Positions 32,682-41,333 are shown, numbered from the stretch's first letter. The stretch: DNA of 64,000 nt from Glaciimonas immobilis (GCF_011947285.1 NZ_JAAOZT010000007.1:248001-312000); one strand, 5' to 3'. The notes: generated by a model from the letters alone, not told the origin. Numbers and translations: made by a program.

Positions 32682-34268
32682 TTATTGCGTTTTTTGCGCG
32701 GAAGAGGGCGAAGAGGCAGAGGACGCAGACGTCGCGGTTCCGTCTACCGTCGGAAGCGGTAAATCATCGCCTAGTCCGCCGCCCAGCGCTTGCATCAGCT
32801 GCGCCCATGCGTCTAAATATGCGGCGCGAGACTGTGCCACCTGTTGTTGCTCTTGTAGCATCGCCATTTGGGTCTGGATGACATTCAAATAAGAAGTCAG
32901 ACCGGCTTTAAATCCTCGCTGAGCGATACTTGCTGACTTGGTCGCCAGCGTCATCGCGCTTTCGGATTGATTGCGCTGCAACGCTATCGACTTTAACTTG
33001 ACGATTTGATCGGCGACGCTTTGCAGCGATTGCAGTAACGTATTGTTGTAAGTTTCAATCGCAGCATCAAGCGTCGCGGTTTGTGCGCCGAGATTAGCGC
33101 GTAAACGGCCGCCGTCAAAAATAGGCAATGAAATAGCGGGTGCGAATCCTCGCACGTTAGAATCGGTGGTCAAAAAGTGACTTAGTCCGATTGACTCTAA
33201 TCCGATAAAAGCAGAAATATTGATATTGGGATAAAAAGCTGCTTTGGCAACCGCAATATTTTTAATCATCGATTCAACGCGCCACCGTTGGGCAATGACA
33301 TCCGGGCGACGCCCGATCAGATTGGCAGGGACATTATCCGGCAAACTAATGGGTAATTCTGCGTAAGGTTCGACGTAAGGTTCGTCATTTTTTGCCAGTT
33401 GGCTCTTCGCCATCGTATCTGCCAGTGTGGGACGCTGGATAGCATCGCCCGCAGATGGTCCCTGGCCCGTCAACGCCGCCAATTGATTACGTGAAAGTGC
33501 GATCGCCTCATTGATCTTTTCGATCGCTGCGCGTGTGGTCGGTAAACTGGTTTCCGCCTGATTGACTTCAAGTCCGGTGCCGATGCCCGCATGCAGCCGA
33601 CGCTGGGCAATATGCACAATACTTTGACGCTGCGCCAACGACGCTTCAGCAATATCCTTTAACACATATTGGGTGGCCAGTTGCAGATAGCTGCGAACGA
33701 TAATGCTTTCAAGATTCAGTTGGGCGGCGCGTGCCTCTGCCGCGCTGACGCGTACGTTGTCGAGCGCCGCCTCTAACGTATTGCGATCTTTATCCCACAG
33801 ATCAAGGTCGTAACTCGCTTTGATCCGCGCATCATTGCTCCAGTCCCAGCCGCCGCCTAATGGCGCGGGGTAGAGGCCGTCGCTGGTAAATAACTCCCGC
33901 GTTATAGACGCGGCGGCACCGACTTTGGGTAGGGTCGCGGCTTGCGCCACGCCAGCCAGGGCAGTTGCCTGGCGAATGCGTGCTTGTGCGACCTTGATCG
34001 ATGGGCTGTCAGTAATTGCTTGGTTGACTAAACGATCGAGTTGGGGATCGCGGTAGGCTTGCCACCAGTGTTCTGTGGGCCACAACGCATTTATTTGGGT
34101 GGCGTTCATAGCGGCGCTACCGTCCAGCTTGCGGCCGTCCATTGTGTAACCGTCACTCATGGTCGCTAGCGGCTTGATACCCGAAAAACTGGCACATCCA
34201 CTTAAGAGTAGCGCCAAAGCACTAACAGCGACGAATCCAGTAGTGGATTTTCGGCGCCCTGTAGCCAT
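32682..34268 (-). CDS. NodT-family outer-membrane efflux lipoprotein
   Basis: A TolC-like outer-membrane channel of the RND/FUSC-associated NodT family, about 528 residues. The N-terminus is a lipoprotein signal (VSALALLLSGCASFSG), then WWQAYRDPQLDRLVNQAITD, and two repeated OEP domains with long helices, including TLPKVGAAASITRE and AKAAFYPNINISAFIGLES. The C-terminal tail is Ser-rich. The frame is open 29 codons upstream of ATG 34268, but the signal peptide fits best from there; the ribosome site is weak. It is the first gene of the pump operon, 23 bases before the FUSC gene. Confidence 0.9.
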   Translation of the reverse strand: MATGRRKSTTGFVAVSALALLLSGCASFSGIKPLATMSDGYTMDGRKLDGSAAMNATQINALWPTEHWWQAYRDPQLDRLVNQAITDSPSIKVAQARIRQATALAGVAQAATLPKVGAAASITRELFTSDGLYPAPLGGGWDWSNDARIKASYDLDLWDKDRNTLEAALDNVRVSAAEARAAQLNLESIIVRSYLQLATQYVLKDIAEASLAQRQSIVHIAQRRLHAGIGTGLEVNQAETSLPTTRAAIEKINEAIALSRNQLAALTGQGPSAGDAIQRPTLADTMAKSQLAKNDEPYVEPYAELPISLPDNVPANLIGRRPDVIAQRWRVESMIKNIAVAKAAFYPNINISAFIGLESIGLSHFLTTDSNVRGFAPAISLPIFDGGRLRANLGAQTATLDAAIETYNNTLLQSLQSVADQIVKLKSIALQRNQSESAMTLATKSASIAQRGFKAGLTSYLNVIQTQMAMLQEQQQVAQSRAAYLDAWAQLMQALGGGLGDDLPLPTVDGTATSASSASSPSSAQKTQ

Positions 34269-34493
34269 CGAACGCAGATATGTTACCAACCGTGTCGGGG
34301 AAAAAAGGCAAAGACGCAAAGACGAAGGAAGCAATGTGGAATCTAGGAACCGCATGAAAAACCCGATGTGTGATAAATATTACCAATCCGAATATTGCCA
34401 AGCCGAATATTGCTTAACCAGCTGCGCAAATCCTTGATCTGACGCGTTATATTTTATTAAAAGCAAGGTGTTGATTGGGTCGATAAACACCAA

Positions 34494-34520
34494 AACGCCA
34501 CTTGCGGTGGCGTTTTTTTA
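34494..34520. terminator. Bidirectional terminator after the DUF4148 gene
   Basis: AACGCCAC (34494-34501) pairs with GTGGCGTT (34507-34514), with A residues on the left and seven T residues on the right. Read leftward it would end the minus-strand DUF4148 transcript, 60 bases beyond its stop. Confidence 0.75.
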
Positions 34521-34579
34521 GCAGCGACAGTATTGCGTACTTGACATACGTACTATCGCATACCTGGTGCTACCGGCGA

Positions 34580-34855
34580 TTAGTTGCCTGTGTTTACCGA
34601 TGTATCCGATTTCTCAGAGACTTGTTGCTGTACTTGCGCACGTGTCAACGGATTTTTTTCTGATGGCAGAACTGGATAGCTGGCGTGGCTTTCCTGCATC
34701 AAGCCGTTGGCTTCAGCCGAAACGAGTTCTGCTGTGACATCAGCGCGGGTTTTGGTCGAGACGAAATGGTCTTCTGCAGGGTAAGGCTTTACAGCAAAGG
34801 CGCTACCGGCAGCAACTAATACAACTAAACCAGCGATCAATTGTTTGGTGTTCAT
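34580..34855 (-). CDS. DUF4148 domain-containing exported protein
   Basis: A 91-residue protein with a Sec signal peptide (MNTKQLIAGLVVLVAAGSAFA) and a short mature part with the DUF4148 core STKTRADVTAELVSAEANGL and a later LTRAQVQQQV. Such proteins are small, abundant and periplasmic in Burkholderiales, with no known function. ATG 34855 has GGAGAAA just upstream and starts the signal peptide; the frame extends 47 codons farther without support. The gene stands alone. Confidence 0.85.
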   Translation of the reverse strand: MNTKQLIAGLVVLVAAGSAFAVKPYPAEDHFVSTKTRADVTAELVSAEANGLMQESHASYPVLPSEKNPLTRAQVQQQVSEKSDTSVNTGN

Positions 34856-35435
34856 ATATTTCTCCATAAAGTTGGCTTCAACACAGGGCTTGGCGGGACA
34901 AGCTTCTTGCCTGTCGGGTCCCGCCTCGGCGAACGTGCTGACTACATATCTCCGGCCTGTGTCGCTTTTCTGGCTAACCGGAGTATGTCGTTTCATCGAT
35001 AAGGTTTATTGTAGATAATCCTATCTCTGCAATAAACAACGAAATTCGGAATGCACTATTTCTGTATTAGAAATAATAGATAGGTGCCGTCGCAATTCTG
35101 ATTGCCGAACGGACGCGGACTTATCGATTCTGAAGTATGAGACCCGGGTCACGACACCCTGATAGTGCTGGGTGCAACGAAGTGCCGCAGAGGCGCAAAG
35201 CGAAAGAGGGGAAGACGGACTGGGTCAAGGGGCTATGAGTTTGGGAGCGTAGTAGTAAAGCCCCACTGGCTCAGCTATTTACTGTATTTTTGAAGGCGTA
35301 TCGACTTCCTGGTGGCGGCGAACCAGCAATTCTTTCGGAACGTGGGCATCATGCTCTGACGCGTTCGCGCCAGAACATAATGTTGAGCGAGGACTCACTT
35401 CAGCGCAGACGTTTCTATGGGCTTACCTACGAGAC
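34856..35435. other. Intergenic region between DUF4148 and mnmA
   Basis: These 580 bases precede the DUF4148 gene and follow the mnmA stop. Two palindromes are close together: TTTATTG...CAATAAA with an inner AGATA/TATCT (35005-35036), and TATTTCT/AGAAATA (35057-35075). They could be operators or a terminator for leftward mnmA transcription. No gene is supported; an open frame crossing into mnmA on the other strand is a shadow. Confidence 0.5.
35005..35075. promoter_or_regulatory. Two adjacent AT-rich palindromes upstream of DUF4148
   Basis: The first dyad is TTTATTG (35005-35011) with CAATAAA (35030-35036) and an inner AGATA/TATCT pair. The second is TATTTCT (35057-35063) with AGAAATA (35069-35075). 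They lie 150-220 bases upstream of the DUF4148 start. The function is unknown. Confidence 0.3.
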
Positions 35436-36590
35436 TCACTTACAGTTACTTGCAGTGGTAGAAGACATAATAATGCCACCTCCCAGGCAAACGTCACCGT
35501 CGTACAGTACCGCGGATTGCCCTGGAGTAACTGCCCATTGTGCAGCGTCAAAGTCCAACGTAAAGATTTCTGGCACATCGGCTACCACCATCTGATCACC
35601 GGCGAAGTTGCACGCCATATCGGCCTGACGATAGCGCGTTTTAGCTGACAGTCGCGCTTGCTTTGGCGCTTCACCTGCGACCCAGCTCACCTGTCCTGCC
35701 TGTAAAGTGGAGGAGAGCAACCACGGATGGTCATGGCCTTGCACAATGTGTAAGGTATTGCTTTCTATGTCTTTTTTGGCAACATACCATGGATCGCTAT
35801 CGCCAGCCGCGTTTTTGTGGGATTGCATGCCGCCGATGCCGATGCCCTTGCGCTGACCGAGCGTATAAAAGCTGAGTCCTACATGCTCGCCAACGGTATC
35901 GCCAGCGTCCGTTTTCATTGGCCCATGTTGATACGACAGATAGCGGTTGAGAAACTCTCTGAATGGACGTTCGCCAATGAAACAAATACCGGTTGAATCC
36001 TTTTTGGTCGCGTTGGGTAATTTAATTTGTTCGGCAATTTTCCGTACTTCGGTTTTGTGTATTTCTCCCAGAGGAAATAAAGTCTTCGATAACTGCGCTT
36101 GATTCAGACGATGCAGGAAGTAACTTTGATCCTTGCTGGCATCAAGTGCTTTTAATAGCTCAAAATTACCTGCTGGCGCTTGCCGCACACGGGCGTAATG
36201 GCCGGTCGCAATCATATCAGCACCCAGCTTCATGGCATGATCAAGGAATGCTTTAAATTTGATTTCGGCATTGCAGAGAACGTCGGGATTGGGTGTGCGT
36301 CCGGCCTGATATTCGCGCAGGAATTCGGCAAACACGCGGTCCTTGTATTCGGCAGCAAAATTGACCGCTTCAATATCCACACCAATGACGTCGGCGACGC
36401 TGACAGCATCAATCCAGTCTTCGCGGGTCGAGCAATATTCCGAGTCATCATCGTCTTCCCAGTTTTTCATGTAGAGACCGATGACTTCATACCCTTGCTG
36501 CTTTAACATCCAGGCGGCGACCGATGAATCAACGCCGCCCGACATACCGATGACAACACGTTTTTTTGCATTACTCAACTTGTTACTCAT
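35436..36590 (-). CDS. mnmA: tRNA-specific 2-thiouridylase MnmA
   Basis: MnmA adds sulfur to the wobble uridine-34 of tRNAs for Lys, Glu and Gln, using ATP and the Tus relay. The 384-residue protein has the PP-loop [17 protein letters not shown] at the N-terminus, [10 protein letters not shown] shortly after, and the catalytic cysteines in [12 protein letters not shown] (about residue 105) and [12 protein letters not shown] (about 205). ATG 36590 is chosen for its GGAGTC site and because the family begins there. It overlaps the NUDIX gene upstream by eight bases, the same order as nudJ-mnmA in E. coli. Confidence 0.96.
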   Translation of the reverse strand: MSNKLSNAKKRVVIGMSGGVDSSVAAWMLKQQGYEVIGLYMKNWEDDDDSEYCSTREDWIDAVSVADVIGVDIEAVNFAAEYKDRVFAEFLREYQAGRTPNPDVLCNAEIKFKAFLDHAMKLGADMIATGHYARVRQAPAGNFELLKALDASKDQSYFLHRLNQAQLSKTLFPLGEIHKTEVRKIAEQIKLPNATKKDSTGICFIGERPFREFLNRYLSYQHGPMKTDAGDTVGEHVGLSFYTLGQRKGIGIGGMQSHKNAAGDSDPWYVAKKDIESNTLHIVQGHDHPWLLSSTLQAGQVSWVAGEAPKQARLSAKTRYRQADMACNFAGDQMVVADVPEIFTLDFDAAQWAVTPGQSAVLYDGDVCLGGGIIMSSTTASNCK

Positions 36591-37098
36591 CTTTGACTCC
36601 ATCGATTCCATTGATTTCGCTATTACTCCGCAGTGCTGCGGGATCGGTGTGTAAGGTCGACAATGGGACCCGGTCACCGCGTAAGTAATCGTCGATACAT
36701 TGCAAAACCTGGGGACTGCGGTGGCGCTCCGGGCAGGCCGCTATTTCTTCTCGCGACATCCACAGCACCCGTAAGATGCCATCATCCAGCGCCTGATCGT
36801 GGGCTTCGCCGACGCTTCCGCAAAACGCAAAACGTACATAGGTAGCGCTTTCGCCGGTGAGTGCCGAAAAATAACGCGACAGATAGGTGCCAACCAACGC
36901 AACCGGTACGAAATCGTGGGCGGCTTCTTCCAGCGTTTCGCGCACTACGGCCTGAATCAGGGATTCGTTTGCGTCAAGGTGACCGGCTGGTTGATTAATG
37001 CGGATGCCTTCACGAGTACGCTCTTCAATCAACAAAAAGCGGCCGTCACGTTCGATGATGGCCGCAACCGTGACAGAGGGTTTCCAAACTTCAGTCAT
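36583..37098 (-). CDS. nudJ: NUDIX hydrolase (NudJ-like)
   Basis: A 171-residue NUDIX pyrophosphatase. The Nudix box is complete: G(x5)E(x7)RETLEEA within [21 protein letters not shown] (around residues 40-60), preceded by RINQPAG. NudJ enzymes release phosphate from nucleoside and thiamine-precursor pyrophosphates. The assignment to NudJ rests on similarity of the N-terminal [18 protein letters not shown] block and on the overlap with mnmA, an arrangement kept in many gamma- and betaproteobacteria. Confidence 0.88.
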   Translation of the reverse strand: MTEVWKPSVTVAAIIERDGRFLLIEERTREGIRINQPAGHLDANESLIQAVVRETLEEAAHDFVPVALVGTYLSRYFSALTGESATYVRFAFCGSVGEAHDQALDDGILRVLWMSREEIAACPERHRSPQVLQCIDDYLRGDRVPLSTLHTDPAALRSNSEINGIDGVKDE

Positions 37099-37532
37099 AA
37101 ATTCCTCAGGTAAGCCGACATTTTAACGTGGCTGTCAAATTTTCGACCGATCGTAGCCAAAGTCGTGTATCTGTCACAACAAAATGTCGCGACTGACCAA
37201 GCGGGCAAGCTAATAGAATGCCTTCTCACCATCTTCATATGGTTGCGTTACAAATATTCCGTGTAATATCCCTACCAGCATTGTCGATGCACATCCCGAC
37301 ACTGCATTCTTTCGGTCCGTTGAGATCCCACCCCGGTCTCGCAGACATTGGTGGCTTAAGAGGTCATCCCGAGAGTCATCGCAAGAACAACGGTCTGGAA
37401 GTTAGATATCGATGGTGATTATTGCGCTGACCGCACGCCTTCAGCGACTAAGGATTTTAACAACAATCGTTTTGCCTATAGATTAATACAATCCTATAGA
37501 CGACAAGAATTTCTACAATAAGGGAGAATCTT
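37099..37532. other. Divergent promoter region between nudJ and pntAA
   Basis: This region of 434 bases has no supported gene. Near pntAA the octamer CCTATAGA occurs twice, 18 bases apart (37475-37482 and 37493-37500). A possible promoter for the transhydrogenase operon uses TTGCCT (37473-37478) and TATAGA (37495-37500), 16 bases apart. Confidence 0.45.
37473..37500 (+). promoter_or_regulatory. Possible promoter of the pnt operon
   Basis: TTGCCT and TATAGA are spaced 16 bases apart, about 33 bases before the pntAA start, and a direct repeat of CCTATAGA overlaps both boxes. Evidence is limited to consensus similarity. Confidence 0.35.
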
Positions 37533-38648
37533 ATGAAAATCGGCATCCCCGCCGAGACGCGACCGGGTGAAACCCGGGTTGCAGCGACCCCAGAGACGGT
37601 CAAAAAGTTAGTCGCAGCAAAACATGTAGTAGTGGTGCAATCCGGTGCGGGCATTTCGTCCAGCATTCCTGATGATGCGTTTGCGGCAGCAGGTGCGCAA
37701 ATCGGCACTGCCGCCGAGGCGTTCGGACAGGAAACTATTCTCAAAGTGCGTGCTCCTGCGGCAGAAGAGTACGCGCTGCTGAAAAGTGGCACCGTCGTAA
37801 TCGGCATGCTGAACCCGTTTGATGCTGAGAACATCGCCTTGATGGCCAGCCATGGTCTGACGGCTTTCGCCCTCGAAGCCGCGCCGCGTACCTCGCGTGC
37901 GCAATCCATGGATGTATTATCGTCGCAAGCCAATATTGCCGGTTATAAAGCCGTGCTGATGGCGGCCAACACTTATCAACGCTTCATGCCAATGCTGATG
38001 ACTGCCGCCGGGACCGTCAAGGCCGCGCGGATGTTAATTATGGGTGCCGGTGTTGCTGGTTTGCAAGCCATTGCCACGGCTAAACGGTTGGGCGCGGTGA
38101 TAGAAGCCTCGGACGTGCGTCCAGCGGTAAAAGAGCAGATTGAATCGCTTGGTGCCAAGTTTCTGGATGTCCCGTTTATTACCGACGAAGAGCGTGAAGT
38201 CGCGCAGGGCGTCGGTGGTTATGCGCGGCAAATGCCGGCAGACTGGATGCGCCGTCAGGCAGAACTGGTGCATGAACGTGCCAAACTAGCTGACATCATC
38301 ATCACAACGGCGTTGATTCCGGGCCGCAAAGCCCCGATTCTGATCAGCGAAGAAACCGTTAAAGCGATGAAACCCGGTTCGGTCATTCTGGATATGGCGG
38401 TGGATCAAGGCGGCAATTGTCCTTTATCCGAATCCGGAAAGACCGTCATCAAACACGGTGTGTACATCATCGGCGAAGGCAATCTGGCCGCGTTAGTGGC
38501 TGCGGACGCGTCGGCGTTGTATTCCCGCAATGTACTGGATTTCTTAAAGTTGATTGTCAATCCTGAGGGCGGACTAGTGATTAACCGTGAAGACGATATC
38601 GTGGTCGCTACCTTGTTGTGTAGCGGCGGTGAAGTTCTTCGCAAATAA
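37533..38648 (+). CDS. pntAA: NAD(P) transhydrogenase subunit alpha, part 1 (domain I)
   Basis: The soluble NAD(H)-binding domain I of the proton-pumping transhydrogenase, 371 residues, which stands as a separate protein as in Rhodospirillum. The start MKIGIPAETRPGETRVAATPE is diagnostic, the dinucleotide fold has MGAGVAGLQAIATAKRLGA (about residue 170), and PGSVILDMAVDQGGNCPLSE lies near the C-terminus. GGGAGA precedes the ATG. The partner membrane pieces, pntAB and pntB, are downstream but separated by panD. Confidence 0.96.
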   Translation: MKIGIPAETRPGETRVAATPETVKKLVAAKHVVVVQSGAGISSSIPDDAFAAAGAQIGTAAEAFGQETILKVRAPAAEEYALLKSGTVVIGMLNPFDAENIALMASHGLTAFALEAAPRTSRAQSMDVLSSQANIAGYKAVLMAANTYQRFMPMLMTAAGTVKAARMLIMGAGVAGLQAIATAKRLGAVIEASDVRPAVKEQIESLGAKFLDVPFITDEEREVAQGVGGYARQMPADWMRRQAELVHERAKLADIIITTALIPGRKAPILISEETVKAMKPGSVILDMAVDQGGNCPLSESGKTVIKHGVYIIGEGNLAALVAADASALYSRNVLDFLKLIVNPEGGLVINREDDIVVATLLCSGGEVLRK

Positions 38649-38721
38649 ATTACGCATATTTGGCGCGTCTGCGCCGGTGATAGCGGGTGTAGATCGCTAG
38701 CGAACACAGGAGATAGAAGCA

Positions 38722-39087
38722 ATGCAACGCATCATGTTACGCGCGAAAATTCATCGCGCAACCGTTACCCAGGCTGACCTGCATTACGAAGGATCGTGCG
38801 GTATCGACGAAAATCTGCTGGAAGCGGCCGATATTCTTGAAGGCGAAAAAATCGAACTGTATAACGTCAATAATGGCATGCGCTTTTCGACTTATGCAAT
38901 TCGGGCCGAGCGTGGCAGTGGCGCCATTGCACTCAATGGTGCCGCAGCACGTTGTGCCCATTTGGGCGATTTGCTGATCATTTGCACCTATGCACCGTTT
39001 GCAGATGCTGAAGCCGCCACGTACGTGCCGAAAGTCGTGTTTGTTGATGACAACAATCGCATCACAGGAATGAAAAATTCTAGCTAA
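38722..39087 (+). CDS. panD: Aspartate 1-decarboxylase
   Basis: PanD makes beta-alanine from aspartate for pantothenate and CoA. It is a 121-residue pyruvoyl enzyme that cleaves itself between Gly24 and Ser25, visible in HYEGSCGID, and has the conserved [10 protein letters not shown] and [12 protein letters not shown] segments. The start [20 protein letters not shown] is typical. It lies between pntAA (73 bases upstream) and pntAB (63 bases downstream), all on the same strand, so it is probably transcribed with the transhydrogenase genes, an unusual setting. Confidence 0.96.
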   Translation: MQRIMLRAKIHRATVTQADLHYEGSCGIDENLLEAADILEGEKIELYNVNNGMRFSTYAIRAERGSGAIALNGAAARCAHLGDLLIICTYAPFADAEAATYVPKVVFVDDNNRITGMKNSS

Positions 39088-39150
39088 ATAAAGTTGACCG
39101 CATCGTCGCTCATCTGCGCGTGCGGTTTGCAAATCATAAGGGGAGAACAC

Positions 39151-39495
39151 ATGGAAGTGTCACACACCATCACCAATCTAATCATATTTGTACTGGCGAT
39201 TTATGTCGGTTACCACGTGGTCTGGACGGTTACACCAGCATTGCATACGCCATTGATGGCGGTCACCAACGCGATTTCTGCGATCATTATTATCGGCGCG
39301 ATGTTAGCTGCCGGACTGACTGAAGGTCTGGTCGGACAGATCGCCGGTACGCTGGCCGTAGCCTTGGCCGCGGTCAATGTATTCGGTGGCTTTCTGGTCA
39401 CGCAACGAATGCTTGAAATGTTTAAGAAAAAAGAACCGAAGGTAAAAGTACTTGCCGTTGAAGCCGAAACCAAAGTTAAAGCAGGAGCGCATTAA
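39151..39495 (+). CDS. pntAB: NAD(P) transhydrogenase subunit alpha, part 2
   Basis: A small membrane subunit of 114 residues with three or four helices (NLIIFVLAIYVGYHVVW, AISAIIIIGAMLAAGL and GTLAVALAAVNVFGGFLVTQ), the membrane part that in E. coli is fused to PntA. GGGGAG lies just before ATG 39151; the frame is open 19 codons farther but those have no ribosome site. The stop codon overlaps the pntB start by one base. Confidence 0.94.
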   Translation: MEVSHTITNLIIFVLAIYVGYHVVWTVTPALHTPLMAVTNAISAIIIIGAMLAAGLTEGLVGQIAGTLAVALAAVNVFGGFLVTQRMLEMFKKKEPKVKVLAVEAETKVKAGAH

Positions 39496-40955
39496 TGGGT
39501 GCTGAAATCGCTAGTTTGTTAAGCATGAATCTGGTCACGATGTTTTACCTGATTGCGTCGGTGTGTTTCATACAGGCGCTCAAAGGACTGTCGCATCCTT
39601 CTACTGCACGGCGCGGCAACGCGTTTGGCATGGGCGGGATGGCGCTGGCGATTGTCACCACGATTGCACTTATCATCAAACTCAAGGTGGAATCGCAAGG
39701 TGCCGGATTCGGTTTTTGGTTAGTCGCCGGCGGTGTCGTGGTCGGTGGCGGTATTGGTGCGTATTTAGCCAAGAGCGTTGAGATGACCAAGATGCCGGAA
39801 CTGGTCGCGGCGATGCATTCGCTGATCGGTCTGGCAGCGGTCTGTATCGCGGTCGCAGCAGTGTCGGAGCCATGGGCGTTCGGGATTGCCGCGCATGGCG
39901 CAGCGTTGCCGGTTGGTAACCGGATCGAGCTATTTATCGGGACCTTTGTCGGCGCGATTACGTTCTCGGGATCGGTGATTGCTTTCGGTAAATTGTCGGG
40001 AAAATACAAGTTCCGTCTGTTCCAAGGTGCACCGGTCAGCTTTGCCGGTCAACACTTTATCAATCTGTTACTGGCCGTCGCCATGCTGGTGCTTGGCATT
40101 ATCTTTGTCATGACGCAGGCATGGTTGCCGTTCATATTGATGGCATTGATCGCGTTTGTGTTGGGCGTGCTGATCATTATTCCTATCGGTGGTGCGGACA
40201 TGCCAGTGGTGGTGTCTATGTTGAACAGCTACTCTGGCTGGGCTGCGGCCGGTATCGGTTTTTCGTTGAATAATTCGATGCTGATTATTGCCGGTTCACT
40301 GGTTGGTTCTTCCGGTGCCATTCTGTCGTACATCATGTGTAAGGCGATGAATCGTTCGTTCTTTAATGTGATTTTGGGGGGCTTTGGTGGGGATACTGCG
40401 ACGGCTGCGGCGACTGGCTCACAAGTGCAGCGTCCCGTTAAATCGGGTTCTGCTGACGATGCTGCGTTTCTTTTGGGTAATGCAGAAACGGTCATCATCG
40501 TGCCGGGGTATGGCTTGGCGGTGGCACGTGCACAACATGCATTGAAAGAGTTGACTGAGAAGCTGACGCACAAAGGCGTGATTGTCAAATATGCGATTCA
40601 TCCGGTGGCAGGGCGTATGCCGGGTCACATGAACGTATTGCTGGCGGAAGCGGAAGTGCCTTACGATCAGGTGTTTGAGATGGAAGACATCAATAACGAC
40701 TTTAGTCAGGCGGACGTGGTGCTGGTGCTGGGGGCGAATGATGTGGTGAATCCTGCTGCTAAAGATCCGAAATCATCGATTGCGGGGATGCCGATTTTGG
40801 AAGTTTATAAGGCTAAAACTGTTATCGTCAACAAGCGTTCAATGGCTTCTGGTTACGCCGGGTTGGATAATGAATTGTTTTATATGGATAAAACTATGAT
40901 GGTGTTTGGGGATGCCAAGAAGGTGATTGAGGCGATGGTTAAGGCGGTCGACTAA
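39495..40955 (+). CDS. pntB: NAD(P) transhydrogenase subunit beta
   Basis: PntB holds the proton channel (about eight helices in the first 280 residues) and the NADP(H)-binding domain III at the C-terminus. The 486-residue protein shows the domain-III signature IVPGYGLAVARAQHALKEL and YAIHPVAGRMPGHMNVLLAE, with later VVLVLGANDVVNPAA. The complex couples hydride transfer from NADH to NADP+ with proton flow. It is the last gene of the operon, and a terminator follows at 40976. Confidence 0.97.
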   Translation: MGAEIASLLSMNLVTMFYLIASVCFIQALKGLSHPSTARRGNAFGMGGMALAIVTTIALIIKLKVESQGAGFGFWLVAGGVVVGGGIGAYLAKSVEMTKMPELVAAMHSLIGLAAVCIAVAAVSEPWAFGIAAHGAALPVGNRIELFIGTFVGAITFSGSVIAFGKLSGKYKFRLFQGAPVSFAGQHFINLLLAVAMLVLGIIFVMTQAWLPFILMALIAFVLGVLIIIPIGGADMPVVVSMLNSYSGWAAAGIGFSLNNSMLIIAGSLVGSSGAILSYIMCKAMNRSFFNVILGGFGGDTATAAATGSQVQRPVKSGSADDAAFLLGNAETVIIVPGYGLAVARAQHALKELTEKLTHKGVIVKYAIHPVAGRMPGHMNVLLAEAEVPYDQVFEMEDINNDFSQADVVLVLGANDVVNPAAKDPKSSIAGMPILEVYKAKTVIVNKRSMASGYAGLDNELFYMDKTMMVFGDAKKVIEAMVKAVD

Positions 40956-40975
40956 ACTTTTTGCTGTCTTAATTG

Positions 40976-41018
40976 AACCGCGCTGGTGAATTTTATATTC
41001 ACTTGCGCGGTTTTTTTT
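40976..41018 (+). terminator. Rho-independent terminator of the pnt operon
   Basis: AACCGCG (40976-40982) pairs with CGCGGTT near 41006-41012 and an inner GTGAAT/ATTCAC extends the stem; eight T residues follow. It is about 20 bases after the pntB stop. Confidence 0.88.
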
Positions 41019-41077
41019 ATGGGATGTAGCTATTGGGTAGCGCAACACGTTCGATTATTCGGTAATTAAAGCGGTTT

Positions 41078-41165
41078 GTGCTTCGTGGATGCTGGCCGCG
41101 TATGGCCCGGCAGCGAGTTATTTTTTTGCTTCGCTAGGCGCCCCCGACTAGCATCCACGGAGCAC
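41078..41165. repeat. 16-bp inverted repeat at the edge of the dispersed repeat
   Basis: GTGCTTCGTGGATGCT (41078-41093) and AGCATCCACGGAGCAC (41150-41165) are complementary at 15 of 16 positions and 56 bases apart. The right arm is exactly where similarity to the other repeat copy (7362) begins, so the arm marks an element boundary. The spacer holds an AGCGA/TCGCT pair and a T-run. Confidence 0.8.
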
Positions 41166-41333
41166 TAACCATTTTAGCTATCGATCAACCGAACCAACCA
41201 AAACGGCTCAACGTCGTCGGCGCTCCATTCACATCCTTAAATTTAATATTCACCGCATCGCCAAACAATAAGTAACCAAATGGCTTGCAATAAACCATAG
41301 TATCTCCAACTTGTTTCCGATACTAAAAGCAGG
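41149..41333 (-). repeat. Dispersed intergenic repeat, copy 2 (longer form)
   Basis: This is the longer partner of 7362-7460. It contains about 78 bases that copy 1 lacks, bounded by AACCAAA direct repeats (41196-41203 and 41274-41280). On the minus strand it carries an uninterrupted 37-codon ORF with a ribosome site. It lies between the pntB terminator and the stop of the ubiquinone hydroxylase gene. Confidence 0.85.
41185..41298 (-). CDS. Candidate 37-residue protein encoded in the dispersed repeat
   Basis: An ATG-to-TGA frame with GGAG seven bases before the start (GTTGGAGATACTATG on the minus strand). The product starts MVYCKPFGYLLFGDAVNIKF, continues with a polar KDVNGAPTTLSR stretch and ends FGWFG: aromatic and Gly-rich at both ends, with one cysteine and no charged tail. 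The match between the element and the frame, and its loss by a stop and a deletion in copy 1, suggest it may once have been a real small gene. No family is recognised. Confidence 0.4.
   Translation of the reverse strand: MVYCKPFGYLLFGDAVNIKFKDVNGAPTTLSRFGWFG

Noticed and set aside
35290-35595. 101-codon plus-strand frame at the end of mnmA
   Set aside because: More than half lies antisense within the conserved C-terminal part of mnmA; composition matches a shadow frame.
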